This document shows, one piece after another, positions 1 to 6,482 of a stretch of 12,710 nucleotides of DNA. The notes under the pieces were generated by a model that was not told the DNA's origin, did no database searches, and saw only the letters and a list, made by a program, of their open reading frames with translations. Location of the stretch: the NCBI GenBank assembly GCA_023247835.1, contig JAHFFU010000005.1:1-12710 (forward strand), read 5' to 3'. The position numbers and the translations under genes are program-made. How positions within the stretch are numbered: position 1 is the first letter of the stretch; each line of letters begins with the position of its first letter. The stretch comes from Candidatus Bathyarchaeota archaeon (GTDB taxonomy: Archaea; Thermoproteota; Bathyarchaeia; 40CM-2-53-6; FEN-987).

Positions 1-1545
1 GTACTCGGCGACGAATGCTTCGTCGAGAACGCCGACAGCTTCATCGTTCGTCTCGTCGATTATCAAGTACTGTTTCTCGTCTGGTATCATGGATAGTTTG
101 CCAAAGTAATACGTGTAAAGTGAATTCAGCCTTCGCGGCCGCAGAATCACATTGTCTTGTGGGGAGTACCAAGCTAACCGTGGAAATCTGGAATGCATGT
201 AATTGAGTACGCCAATCAGGTCTTGCTCAGTCAAATCTGTGTATGGGTAGGCTTTGGTGAAGATTTCCATGATTTCGTTGACGTACCATCTCCCTTTCTG
301 TATCAGCAACCCCACTAGTTGGTGAGCGAGCACATCAAGCGGTTTGTACGGGATCGAAACTGGCTCTAGGTTCTCCTCGAGAGCACGTCGTGCAATAACC
401 ATCGCTTCCAGGGTGTCATCGGAGTCTAATGCGACGATTATGCCGTCCGCTATCCTCCCAATTCTGTGGCCGCTCCTACCAACCCGTTGAATCAACCTGG
501 TGACCTGACGCGGGCTCATGTATTGGATCACGAAGTCGACGCTCCCGACATCGATTCCAAGCTCTAGAGATGAGGTTGCTACGAGCCCGCGAAGTTGGCC
601 GTCTTTCAACCCTCTCTCCGCACTGATCCGGGACGGTTTAGCCAGTGAACCGTGGTGGATCGAGACCGGGAAGTCGACATCCCAGATTTTCATTCTGCTG
701 GCAAGAATCTCCGCGACGGCTCTCGTGTTCGTGAAGAGTATCACGGAGCGATGTGCCTCGATTAGCTCTCGCATGAGCCTTAGGCGTGCTGCAACGTCAG
801 GGTGAGTGTAGAGTCGCGAAGCTAGTTCGACATCTCTCGCCCCGGGCTTTGGACAAGTAACCTCGAGGTGGATTTCCCTTCCAACGGGGACATGAACTAT
901 AGTGGCCTCTCTGCCAGCTCCAACAAGAAATTGGGCGACCTTTTCAGGCGTCCCGATGGTCGCCGAAAGGCCGATCACCTGAAAATCGTGCATTGCAGCC
1001 CATCGTAGCCGCTCTAGTGCTAAAGCGAGTTGGCTGCCCCGCTTGTCTTCGGCTAATTCATGGACCTCGTCGACGATAACGTACTTTACGGCTTGTAGGT
1101 GCCGCTTCATAACTCGCCCAGTCAGGATTGCCTGAAGCGTCTCGGGGGTGATGATCAGCATGTCCGGAGGATTCTTGGCTTGGAATGTTCTCTCCTTGAC
1201 TTCTGTATCCCCGTGTCGAACCGCAATTCTCAGGTCAAGTCTCTTCCCCCACCATTCCAAACGTTCCAGTATGTCGCGGTTCAACGCACGGAGAGGCGTG
1301 ATGTACAGTATCTTGATTCCCCGCTCCTCTCCACGGTCCGCCATGTACATGCTGAGGACGGGTAACACAGCCGCCTCAGTTTTCCCCGAAGCCGTAGGAG
1401 AAATCAGGAGAACATTCTTGCCGGCTAAGATCTCAGGAATGGCTCTTAACTGTGGATCAGTGGGTGAAATGAAACCGCGTTCTTCAATGGCCTCGCGTAT
1501 GGGTTTCGCAAGTTCATCAAAGACGTTGGGTTGTTGAAGGACCAT
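1..1545 (-). CDS. lhr: Lhr-type superfamily 2 DNA helicase, N-terminal part (runs off the left edge)
   Basis: This is an open frame of 515 codons from ATG at 1545 to the window edge, with no stop; the C-terminal part is missing. It encodes an ATP-dependent 3'-5' helicase of the Lhr family, implicated in archaeal DNA repair and recombination. Visible motifs in order: Q-like region around residues 28-34, Walker A PTASGKTE (50-57), TPLRAL (83-88), RHGDT (110-114), TPETL (133-137), DEVH box (159-162), SAT (193-195), ATSSLELGID (322-331) and motif VI QRVGRSGHR (352-360). The frame then continues into a region ending in GVLDEAFVAE, a pattern I associate with Lhr rather than Hel308 or Ski2 proteins. 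Archaeal Lhr proteins are usually about 850-950 residues, so roughly 350-400 residues should lie outside. The frame stays open upstream to a TGA near 1629, but 1545 is the only good ATG. No Shine-Dalgarno is seen before it. Confidence 0.9.
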   Translation of the reverse strand, partial: MVLQQPNVFDELAKPIREAIEERGFISPTDPQLRAIPEILAGKNVLLISPTASGKTEAAVLPVLSMYMADRGEERGIKILYITPLRALNRDILERLEWWGKRLDLRIAVRHGDTEVKERTFQAKNPPDMLIITPETLQAILTGRVMKRHLQAVKYVIVDEVHELAEDKRGSQLALALERLRWAAMHDFQVIGLSATIGTPEKVAQFLVGAGREATIVHVPVGREIHLEVTCPKPGARDVELASRLYTHPDVAARLRLMRELIEAHRSVILFTNTRAVAEILASRMKIWDVDFPVSIHHGSLAKPSRISAERGLKDGQLRGLVATSSLELGIDVGSVDFVIQYMSPRQVTRLIQRVGRSGHRIGRIADGIIVALDSDDTLEAMVIARRALEENLEPVSIPYKPLDVLAHQLVGLLIQKGRWYVNEIMEIFTKAYPYTDLTEQDLIGVLNYMHSRFPRLAWYSPQDNVILRPRRLNSLYTYYFGKLSMIPDEKQYLIIDETNDEAVGVLDEAFVAEY

Positions 1546-1650
1546 TGGCGGCGGGACACCTGCCCAACGTACCCCACGGGGATGTAAAAAGCTCAACGAA
1601 ATTTCCAGCGCCTTGTGCTGGACGATTCACGTTCGAAAGCCCTCGGGTAC

Positions 1651-1675
1651 CAAAAGAGTATCCTTCCCTCTTTTG
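1651..1675. repeat. Perfect 8-bp inverted repeat in the lhr upstream region
   Basis: CAAAAGAG at 1651-1658 is matched by CTCTTTTG at 1668-1675 across a 9-base spacer. It lies between the end of vapC and the start of lhr, about 106 bases upstream of the lhr ATG. A second, shorter inverted repeat (CCAGC/GCTGG, 1605-1621) lies between it and lhr, and a third (TCGAT/ATCGA, 1784-1799) is nearer vapC. The element could be an operator, part of the lhr leader, or a terminator stem for vapBC. Sequence alone does not decide. The rest of the 287-base gap between lhr and vapC holds no gene that I can see. Confidence 0.4.
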
Positions 1676-1832
1676 CGAGGCGTGAGGGTGAATTACCAAT
1701 ACATAGTTCCCATGAAACTCAGCATCAAATTTGACTTGACGTTCACTGCGTGTTTGAAACGGGCTTAAAGTAAGAATTGATGATCGATTCCCCTATCGAA
1801 GAATTATCCAAAATTTTCTGAGATGTTCTATT

Positions 1833-2219
1833 CTAAAACCATCGTGTATTGATCTCCTTGATTCTATTGAGGTGAGGGTCATCGGTAATGCATCGCGCAT
1901 CCAGAGCCTCGCAGGTCGCTGCAATTAGGCTGTCGCCCATCGGGAGTTTGTATCTGTTTCTTAGCTCAGCGGCCGTGATTGCTATTTTAGAATCTACTTG
2001 CGCAACTCGGAAAAGGTCTTGGATGGTCTGTAGGCTGAGCTTTGCGATTTCCCTGCCTCGCTTCTGTAAGTCCAATAGGTAGAGTTCATGCAAGGTCACA
2101 ACAGAAACGTATCGATCCTTATTCTTTGAGACGAAATCCTTGGCGCGAAGATGAAGCTCACCATTGGTTGTGTAGAAGTATTCGAAGAAGAATCTCGTAT
2201 CATAAACGAGCTTAGGCAT
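1833..2219 (-). CDS. vapC: VapC-family PIN-domain ribonuclease toxin
   Basis: This 128-residue protein has the size and layout of a VapC toxin, a Mg2+-dependent endoribonuclease of type II toxin-antitoxin systems. The PIN acidic residues are present: D7 in VYDTRFF, E45 in TLHEL, D96 in MGDSLIAA and D113/D114 in ITDDPHL. It therefore looks catalytically intact. Its ATG (2219) lies inside the last codons of the antitoxin gene in another frame, an 8-base overlap (2212-2219) typical of translational coupling in toxin-antitoxin pairs. The RNA target cannot be read from sequence. The pair sits between lhr and the aIF5B gene with its own promoter and looks like an inserted accessory module in a region of core genes. 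Confidence 0.9.
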   Translation of the reverse strand: MPKLVYDTRFFFEYFYTTNGELHLRAKDFVSKNKDRYVSVVTLHELYLLDLQKRGREIAKLSLQTIQDLFRVAQVDSKIAITAAELRNRYKLPMGDSLIAATCEALDARCITDDPHLNRIKEINTRWF

Positions 2220-2442
2220 CTTCTGCCCGCAACTTATCCAACAGATCCTTCATCTCTTTGACAGTCGCATATTTGGCTCCAGTCCCAGCCAAATCGAAGA
2301 AGGAAATCTTAGGTTTCAAGAGGACTCCCTCACCAGTGTCAAGAACCTCCAGCCTCGAACCCTCCTCTATCCTGTACTTTCTACGTAGGTCAACGGGTAT
2401 GGTGGTCTGCCCCTTTCGTGTTACTACTACTTCTTCGGTCAT
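2212..2442 (-). CDS. vapB: VapB antitoxin, AbrB/SpoVT-type swapped-hairpin DNA-binding domain
   Basis: This 76-residue protein has an N-terminal AbrB/MazE-like domain: the stretch VVVTRKGQTTIPVDLRRKY (about residues 5-23) followed by EEGSRLEV and a GEGVLLKP strand is the classic pattern. The C-terminal third (from about residue 50, ending in KEMKDLLDKLRAEDA) would be the helical toxin-binding tail. VapB proteins of this type neutralise the cognate VapC and repress their own promoter. I chose the ATG at 2442. The frame extends 7 codons upstream to a TTG at 2463, but that TTG lies at or upstream of the transcription start predicted from the TATA-like box near 2479. The next gene, vapC, overlaps its stop. 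Confidence 0.88.
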   Translation of the reverse strand: MTEEVVVTRKGQTTIPVDLRRKYRIEEGSRLEVLDTGEGVLLKPKISFFDLAGTGAKYATVKEMKDLLDKLRAEDA

Positions 2443-2474
2443 AGGCGAGGACTGGTAGTACAAGGCCGAAAGTA

Positions 2475-2484
2475 GTACTTAAGC
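2475..2484 (-). promoter_or_regulatory. Candidate TATA box for vapBC
   Basis: On the minus strand the sequence CTTAAGTACT is centred about 37 bases upstream of the vapB ATG at 2442. Archaeal transcription starts about 26 bases downstream of the TATA centre, so initiation near 2453 would give a leader of about 10 bases. A second A/T-rich box on the same strand (GGATAAAAATG, about 2575-2585) is an alternative distal promoter. Confidence 0.45.
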
Positions 2485-2527
2485 CTCTTGTCTCGATAAA
2501 CACGATCGGGTCTACACGGACCTTGTT

Positions 2528-2583
2528 GGGGATTACCCCTGCTGGGCATGGTGCTCGAACTTTCCCAGCTAATGCTCATTTTT
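2528..2583 (+). other. Tandem hairpins followed by a T5 run in the vapB-aIF5B intergenic region
   Basis: GGGG-ATTA-CCCC at 2528-2539 is followed by GCTGGG (2541-2546) pairing with CCCAGC (2564-2569), and then by TTTTT at 2579-2583. Read on the plus strand this resembles a terminator, but no plus-strand gene is visible upstream of it. Read on the minus strand, the T run becomes ATAAAAA, a possible TATA box that would place the smaller hairpin in a long vapBC leader. The surrounding 304-base gap (2443-2746) otherwise holds only the promoters annotated separately; I see no tRNA or small gene in it. Confidence 0.35.
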
Positions 2584-2688
2584 ATCCACCATTCTCAAAT
2601 AGAACAGACTTCTCCGCGGTAGGAGATCAACGAAAGTATCCGCCCGGAACCCGACAGACCTCTATAACTCGCTCGAAAGGCAATGAAA

Positions 2689-2696
2689 GTTTAAGG
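2689..2696 (+). promoter_or_regulatory. Candidate TATA box for aIF5B
   Basis: GTTTAAGG, preceded by a purine-rich GAAA that could serve as a BRE, is centred about 54 bases upstream of the aIF5B ATG at 2747. This predicts a transcript start near 2718-2720 and a leader of about 27-29 bases containing GGTGA (2737-2741). The distance is almost the same as in the L7Ae and S6e genes. Confidence 0.55.
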
Positions 2697-2746
2697 GGTT
2701 AACGCCATTCTAAGGTCGTTGAAAATGCCAACCTCGGGTGAAAACG

Positions 2747-4525
2747 ATGCCTCTGCGCCAGCCAATCGTCGTAGTACTCGGCCACGTGGATCATGGCAAA
2801 ACGACTCTATTGGATAAGTTGCGGGGGACTACGGTTGCGAAACGAGAGCCCGGCCAGATAACGCAGTTGATTGGCGCGAGCCTGCTGCCGAGCCAAACGA
2901 TTGAGCAAATCTGCGGCCAGTTGCTCGTACAGTTTCATTTCGAACTCAAAGTGCCTGGACTTCTCTTTATAGACACGCCCGGCCATGAGACTTTTTCGAA
3001 CCTCAGACGCAGGGGCGGGTCCGCGGCAGACATCGCCATCCTTGTAGTTGACGTGACCAAGGGCGTTGAACCCCAAACCGTTGAATCGCTAAACATTCTG
3101 AAAAGTCGAAAGACGCCATTCATCGTGGCGGCAAACAAGATAGACGCCATCAAGGGGTGGAAGTCCGCACCTGAATCATCCTTCATGACTTCCCTCAAGA
3201 CCCAATTTCCCGAAATCCAAACGGAACTTGATAATCGAGTATACACAATCATCGGAACGTTATCTAGGCTTGGTTTCCGTGCAGAAAGATTTGACAGGGT
3301 TTCCGACTTCACTCAAAACGTCGCGATTGTTCCCGTGAGCGCAAAAACGGGCGAGGGCATACCCGAACTACTCGCAATACTAACTGGCCTGACTCAGGCG
3401 TATTTGTCGAACAAACTGCAAGTCACCTCCGGCCCGGCCAGAGGGACAGTTCTTGAGGTAAAAGATGAGCCCGGCCTCGGGACAACTGTCAACGCGATCA
3501 TATACGATGGGTCGCTGAAGGTTGATGATACAATAGTTTTGGGTGGGCGGGAACGACCAATAGTCACGCAAGTCCGCGCGATTTTGGTTCCCAAGCCTCT
3601 TGACGAAATAAGGGACCCGGGAGACCGGTTCACAAGTGTGAAAAGAGTTACGGCCGCTTCAGGCGTCAAGGTCGCAGCCCCCGGTTTAGAAACTGCGCTT
3701 GCTGGATCTCAGCTTTACGCCGTCCCGAAGGGAAAGAATGCCAAGGAGTATGTCCGAATCGTTGAGGACGAGGTTGAAAAGCTTCGAATAAAGGCGGAAA
3801 GATCTGGCATCGTGCTTAAAACCGACACATTAGGCTCACTTGAGGCCGTTACAGAAACGCTTTCTCGTCACGATGTCCAAATCCGGCTTGCAGACATTGG
3901 GGACGTATCAAGACGGGATGTTGTAGAAGCGGAAGCTGCAAGCCAAGAGGACCGACTTCTAGCGGTCGTCCTTGCCTTCAATGTGAAGGTTCTACCCGAC
4001 GCCGAAGAAGAAGCGAAGTCCGCGGGGATTCCGATCTTTCGATCTGACATAATCTACCACATGATCGAAGATTACTTGAGATGGAGCGAGGAACAGCGTA
4101 CATCGGGCGTCAAAGCCGAACTGGACAAGCTAGTGCGCCCTTGTAAGGCAAAGGTCATGTCCGGCTTCATTTTTAGAAGAAGTAAGCCAGCGATTGTTGG
4201 TGTCGAAATACTTTCAGGCCGACTCAAGCCGAAGTTTCCTATCATCGCCTCCTCTGGAAAGAAACTTGGCGAGCTGCAGAGGATTCAGGATAAGGGAAAT
4301 GACATTCAAGAGGCCGTCGCTGGCATGCAGGTTGCCGTTTCAATAGAAGACGGCGTGGTTGGGCGCAATATTTCCGAAGGCGATTCACTCTACACCGACG
4401 TCCCGGAGAGACATTTGAAAACTCTCAGGACGAAATTTCCTTCTGAACTTTCTGAGGGCGACCAAGAAACGATAAAGGAATTGATCCAGATTAAGAGAAG
4501 AGAAAGCCCTGTGTGGGGGCTGTGA
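2747..4525 (+). CDS. infB: Translation initiation factor aIF5B (IF2-like GTPase)
   Basis: This 592-residue protein is full length for archaeal aIF5B, the GTPase that promotes ribosomal subunit joining. G-domain motifs are intact: G1 GHVDHGKT (12-19), the G2 region GQITQLIGAS (36-45), G3 DTPGHE (76-81), G4 NKID (130-133) and G5 SAKTGEG near 200. The beta-barrel domain II, the middle domain and the C-terminal domain follow without an intein or gap. I chose ATG 2747 because GGTGA at 2737-2741 sits five bases before it. A GTG at 2738 would give three more residues but lies within that ribosome-binding site. The ATG at 2725 is out of frame. The stop codon is one base from the convergent ndk stop. 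In many archaea infB follows ndk on the same strand, whereas here it faces it. Confidence 0.97.
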   Translation: MPLRQPIVVVLGHVDHGKTTLLDKLRGTTVAKREPGQITQLIGASLLPSQTIEQICGQLLVQFHFELKVPGLLFIDTPGHETFSNLRRRGGSAADIAILVVDVTKGVEPQTVESLNILKSRKTPFIVAANKIDAIKGWKSAPESSFMTSLKTQFPEIQTELDNRVYTIIGTLSRLGFRAERFDRVSDFTQNVAIVPVSAKTGEGIPELLAILTGLTQAYLSNKLQVTSGPARGTVLEVKDEPGLGTTVNAIIYDGSLKVDDTIVLGGRERPIVTQVRAILVPKPLDEIRDPGDRFTSVKRVTAASGVKVAAPGLETALAGSQLYAVPKGKNAKEYVRIVEDEVEKLRIKAERSGIVLKTDTLGSLEAVTETLSRHDVQIRLADIGDVSRRDVVEAEAASQEDRLLAVVLAFNVKVLPDAEEEAKSAGIPIFRSDIIYHMIEDYLRWSEEQRTSGVKAELDKLVRPCKAKVMSGFIFRRSKPAIVGVEILSGRLKPKFPIIASSGKKLGELQRIQDKGNDIQEAVAGMQVAVSIEDGVVGRNISEGDSLYTDVPERHLKTLRTKFPSELSEGDQETIKELIQIKRRESPVWGL

Positions 4526-4526
4526 T

Positions 4527-4985
4527 TCACTTTAAGAGAAATTCGCTTTCCGTTGGTTTCGAATACTTTGTGACTTCGTTTGACGAGAAGAAAATGGACA
4601 TTTCACGTTTGGCATTTTGTGGGGAGTCTGCGGCGTGAATGGCGTTTGGGGTGATTGAGAGGGCAAAGTCTCCTCTGACCGTCCCAGGAGCTGCGTTAAG
4701 GGGGTTGGTGGCGCCAACCAAATTCCTCGCCACAGTAACCGCATTTGGCCCTTCCCACACCATGAGGAACACTGGGCCTGACGTTACGTGGGACACAAGT
4801 TCCTGGAAGAACGCTTTCCCTTTGTGGATTTCGTAGAGCTTCTGCGCCTGTTCGGATGTTATTTCGATAAGTTTGGCAGCGACTAGTACTAGACCCTTCT
4901 TTTCGAAACGAGAAACGATTTCGCCGATCAGCCCTCTCATTACGCTTTCGGGTTTGAGAAAAGAGAAGGTCCGCTCTGTCTCCAA
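4527..4985 (-). CDS. ndk: Nucleoside diphosphate kinase
   Basis: This 152-residue enzyme transfers the gamma-phosphate of ATP to NDPs through a phosphohistidine, keeping the GTP and CTP pools filled. The catalytic His is H117 in NAIHAADS. Other conserved active-site residues are K11 (in LKPE), Y51, R87, T93 in GAT, R104 in TVRGD and N114. SGPV (69-72) and the final FFSSNEVTKY region also fit the family. The frame extends to an ATG at 5036, but that would overlap L24e by 40 bases and add a non-family N-terminus. The TTG at 4985 gives the usual length and start (METERTF) and has AAGGG eight bases upstream. It is the last gene of the L7Ae operon, 11 bases after L24e. KPE replaces the more common KPD after the active-site Lys, a conservative change. 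Confidence 0.93.
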   Translation of the reverse strand: METERTFSFLKPESVMRGLIGEIVSRFEKKGLVLVAAKLIEITSEQAQKLYEIHKGKAFFQELVSHVTSGPVFLMVWEGPNAVTVARNLVGATNPLNAAPGTVRGDFALSITPNAIHAADSPQNAKREMSIFFSSNEVTKYSKPTESEFLLK

Positions 4986-4996
4986 GAATGTTGCCC

Positions 4997-5191
4997 TTAC
5001 TTGCCTCTTTCCTTCTTGCCGTGGTAGACGGTCCACTTCAACTTTCTAGGGTCTCTGCCGTAAACCATGAGGCTCTTCCTGCACTTTGATGAGCAGAAAT
5101 ACAGAATCGAGCCGTCACTTTTAACAAACATTATTCCAGTAGCCTGCGGAAAGTCCTTTCCGCAGAATGAACACGTGTAGGATCTTGGCAA
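4997..5191 (-). CDS. rpl24e: Ribosomal protein L24e (eL24)
   Basis: This 64-residue zinc-finger protein of the large ribosomal subunit carries the paired cysteines C7-x2-C10 and C33-x3-C37 around the sequence [12 protein letters not shown], followed by the typical RDPRKLKWT stretch. The length is normal for archaeal L24e. The start is TTG at 5191: there is no in-frame ATG or GTG upstream, and the nearby ATG (5204) is in a different frame. The ribosome-binding site for the TTG is weak (GGGAG 13 bases away), so translation probably depends on coupling with S28e, whose stop is 17 bases upstream. Confidence 0.95.
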   Translation of the reverse strand: MPRSYTCSFCGKDFPQATGIMFVKSDGSILYFCSSKCRKSLMVYGRDPRKLKWTVYHGKKERGK

Positions 5192-5208
5192 GTTGCAGGC
5201 GCATCTCC

Positions 5209-5433
5209 CTACCTGATCTTCTTGGCTTCCCTCTCAGTTTCCCGCAGCATCAAGATGTCGCCAGTTCTGATGGGCCCCTTAATATTTCGGGTAATAACTC
5301 GGCCCTTGTCGCGTCCCTCCAGAATACGGACGCGCACCTGAATGACTTCGCCAGTTACGCCCGTTCTTCCTATGATTTGCGTAACTTCAGCGGGGGTGAT
5401 CGCTTCTTCGGCACGTTCCTTCGCGGCACTCAT
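5209..5433 (-). CDS. rps28e: Ribosomal protein S28e (eS28)
   Basis: This 74-residue small-subunit protein has the full family signature: [19 protein letters not shown], then [13 protein letters not shown] and the near-invariant terminal motif [12 protein letters not shown]. It is an OB-fold protein located near the mRNA exit region of the 30S subunit. The ATG at 5433 overlaps the L7Ae stop as ATGA, which implies translational coupling, and AGGTCA lies just before it. The N-terminal 13 residues ([13 protein letters not shown]) are a short charged extension before the conserved core. Confidence 0.97.
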   Translation of the reverse strand: MSAAKERAEEAITPAEVTQIIGRTGVTGEVIQVRVRILEGRDKGRVITRNIKGPIRTGDILMLRETEREAKKIR

Positions 5434-5822
5434 GCCTGACCTTTCGCTCCGCTCTTCCTGAACTCTTGCGTGGCGTCGGCCAACTCCTTCAGCGTCTTAG
5501 AACCTTCACCGCCATCGAGAACGGAGACCGCGGCGCAGCCGACATCAATGCCGGCCGCTCGACCCAGGTCAAGTTTACTCGGCACAAAGAGGAACGGTAT
5601 CTTCCTTTCTTCACATAAGATCGGCAAGTGCGCAACAACTTGAGGAGGATCAACATCCTCCGCTATTAGCACGAGCTTTGCAACAGCACGTTCAATGGCC
5701 TTAGTACTCTCGTTGGTTCCTTTCCTGACCTTCCCTGAGTCCCTGGCTACTTGCACAAGTTGCAGAGCTTTGTCAGCCAGCTCCTTTGGGACTTCGAACT
5801 TGACGTAGAACGATTTTGGCAT
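5430..5822 (-). CDS. rpl7ae: Ribosomal protein L7Ae (eL8), kink-turn binding protein
   Basis: This 130-residue protein is a component of the large subunit and also of archaeal C/D and H/ACA RNPs and RNase P through kink-turn recognition. The RNA-binding motif KGTNESTK is at residues 34-41, followed by the family segments [21 protein letters not shown] and FVPSKLDLG, and by [15 protein letters not shown] chose ATG 5822 because GGTGA (5832-5828 on the minus strand) lies five bases before it. A GTG at 5831 would add three residues but forms part of that site. It is the first gene of the L7Ae-S28e-L24e-ndk operon and has a strong TATA box 53 bases upstream. Archaeal L7Ae has been reported to regulate its own mRNA, but I could not build a convincing kink-turn in this leader. 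Confidence 0.96.
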   Translation of the reverse strand: MPKSFYVKFEVPKELADKALQLVQVARDSGKVRKGTNESTKAIERAVAKLVLIAEDVDPPQVVAHLPILCEERKIPFLFVPSKLDLGRAAGIDVGCAAVSVLDGGEGSKTLKELADATQEFRKSGAKGQA

Positions 5823-5868
5823 TCGCTTCACCGCACATTTGCCAATCGGCTAGCGTAACCACATGTGA

Positions 5869-5881
5869 GCCTTTTATGAAC
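5869..5881 (-). promoter_or_regulatory. TATA box of the L7Ae-S28e-L24e-ndk operon
   Basis: On the minus strand GTTCATAAAAGGC is a strong archaeal TATA element, with its centre (5875) 53 bases upstream of the L7Ae ATG. A start near 5850 gives a leader of about 28 bases ending in GGTGA-N5-ATG. The element is identical to that of S6e except for one base (C versus A in the fourth position). Confidence 0.7.
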
Positions 5882-6046
5882 GTTTCTGCCGGAAAAGTCG
5901 CGTCAAGAACTACTAACGGAGTAAAAAGCCGTCAGGAGCGAGACGAGGTTCATGTTCGATGGTTGCCTGCACCTGTCAAACTTGAATAGGCACCGTGGCG
6001 CTCACAACCAAAGCACCTTCGCCGCGATACCGGATAATGATTAACG

Positions 6047-6409
6047 ATGATCTACGCGAGTGATGTGCTCCAGATAATAAGTGAGATTCATCAATACTCG
6101 ATGCTTCTTGTCGAGCTAAAGGACGCGACGACTCTAGGCATTTTGCGCTCGGCTGGGGACAGAATGACTTGCTTTAAGTTGCAGGGAAAACTCGGCCAGG
6201 TAGAAAGAAGCAGGTTGGTTGAGACGATTCGCTCCGGCGGCATACCCGAAACGGCGAAGTCTTTGGCAGTCGAGGACTTTCTTCGAGAAATTGCGGGTAA
6301 GAAAGCTAAGCACATTTGGCTTGAAACAGGTGGTGTAGAACGGAAAGAGCATGGGTTCATGAGTATCGCGGAATTGAAATCCTTCTTTCAGAGCCATTCG
6401 CGCCGGTAG
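6047..6409 (+). CDS. Uncharacterised 120-residue protein between the L7Ae and S6e operons
   Basis: I do not recognise this protein. It is soluble-looking, with no signal peptide or membrane segment, one cysteine (in DRMTCFKLQG) and a mix of amphipathic helices: one near the N-terminus (SDVLQIISEIHQ), one in the middle (RSRLVETIRSGG and VEDFLREIAGKK) and one at the end (MSIAELKSFFQSHSRR). The N-terminal third has a hydrophobic strand-like run (SMLLVELK). Alternative frames on the minus strand are also open here, so coding status is not beyond doubt. The ATG start, the tight fit before the S6e promoter (stop at 6409, TATA from 6424) and the absence of a better candidate support it. A weak TATA-like stretch (TTGAATAGG, about 5984-5992) lies upstream. 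Its position inside a cluster of translation genes hints at a related role, but that is inference only. Confidence 0.6.
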   Translation: MIYASDVLQIISEIHQYSMLLVELKDATTLGILRSAGDRMTCFKLQGKLGQVERSRLVETIRSGGIPETAKSLAVEDFLREIAGKKAKHIWLETGGVERKEHGFMSIAELKSFFQSHSRR

Positions 6410-6423
6410 GAATTTCTGGCAAC

Positions 6424-6436
6424 GTTAATAAAAGGC
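6424..6436 (+). promoter_or_regulatory. TATA box of the S6e-S24e-S27ae operon
   Basis: GTTAATAAAAGGC, centred at 6430, is 53 bases upstream of the S6e ATG. A start near 6456 gives a leader of about 27 bases ending in GGTCA-N5-ATG (GGTCA at 6473-6477). The box, its distance and the position of the ribosome-binding site all mirror the L7Ae promoter. Confidence 0.7.
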
Positions 6437-6482
6437 AATTAAGGCGTAGTGTCGCTCCCCGCCTTCAGACAGGGTCAATGTC

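Noticed and set aside
1517..1699. Minus-strand frame of 60 codons overlapping the lhr start
   Set aside because: It overlaps the well-supported lhr N-terminus in another frame, has no recognisable domain, and its sequence runs through the inverted repeats.
1775..1821. C/D box sRNA-like pattern (TGATGA followed by CTGA)
   Set aside because: The purine before UGAUGA is missing, no convincing D'/C' pair lies between, and no terminal stem can be formed.
2540..2575. tRNA-like TTCGA loop in the vapB-aIF5B gap
   Set aside because: Neither strand gives a T-stem, acceptor stem or anticodon arm.
4986..5036. N-terminal extension of ndk from ATG 5036
   Set aside because: It would overlap L24e by 40 bases and add residues not found in the family; TTG 4985 gives a standard Ndk.
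5822..5856. Possible kink-turn in the L7Ae leader (CGCT/AGCG with GA elements)
   Set aside because: The bulge would be four bases, there is no non-canonical stem beyond the GA pairs, and the 5' strand lies upstream of the transcript start predicted from the TATA box.
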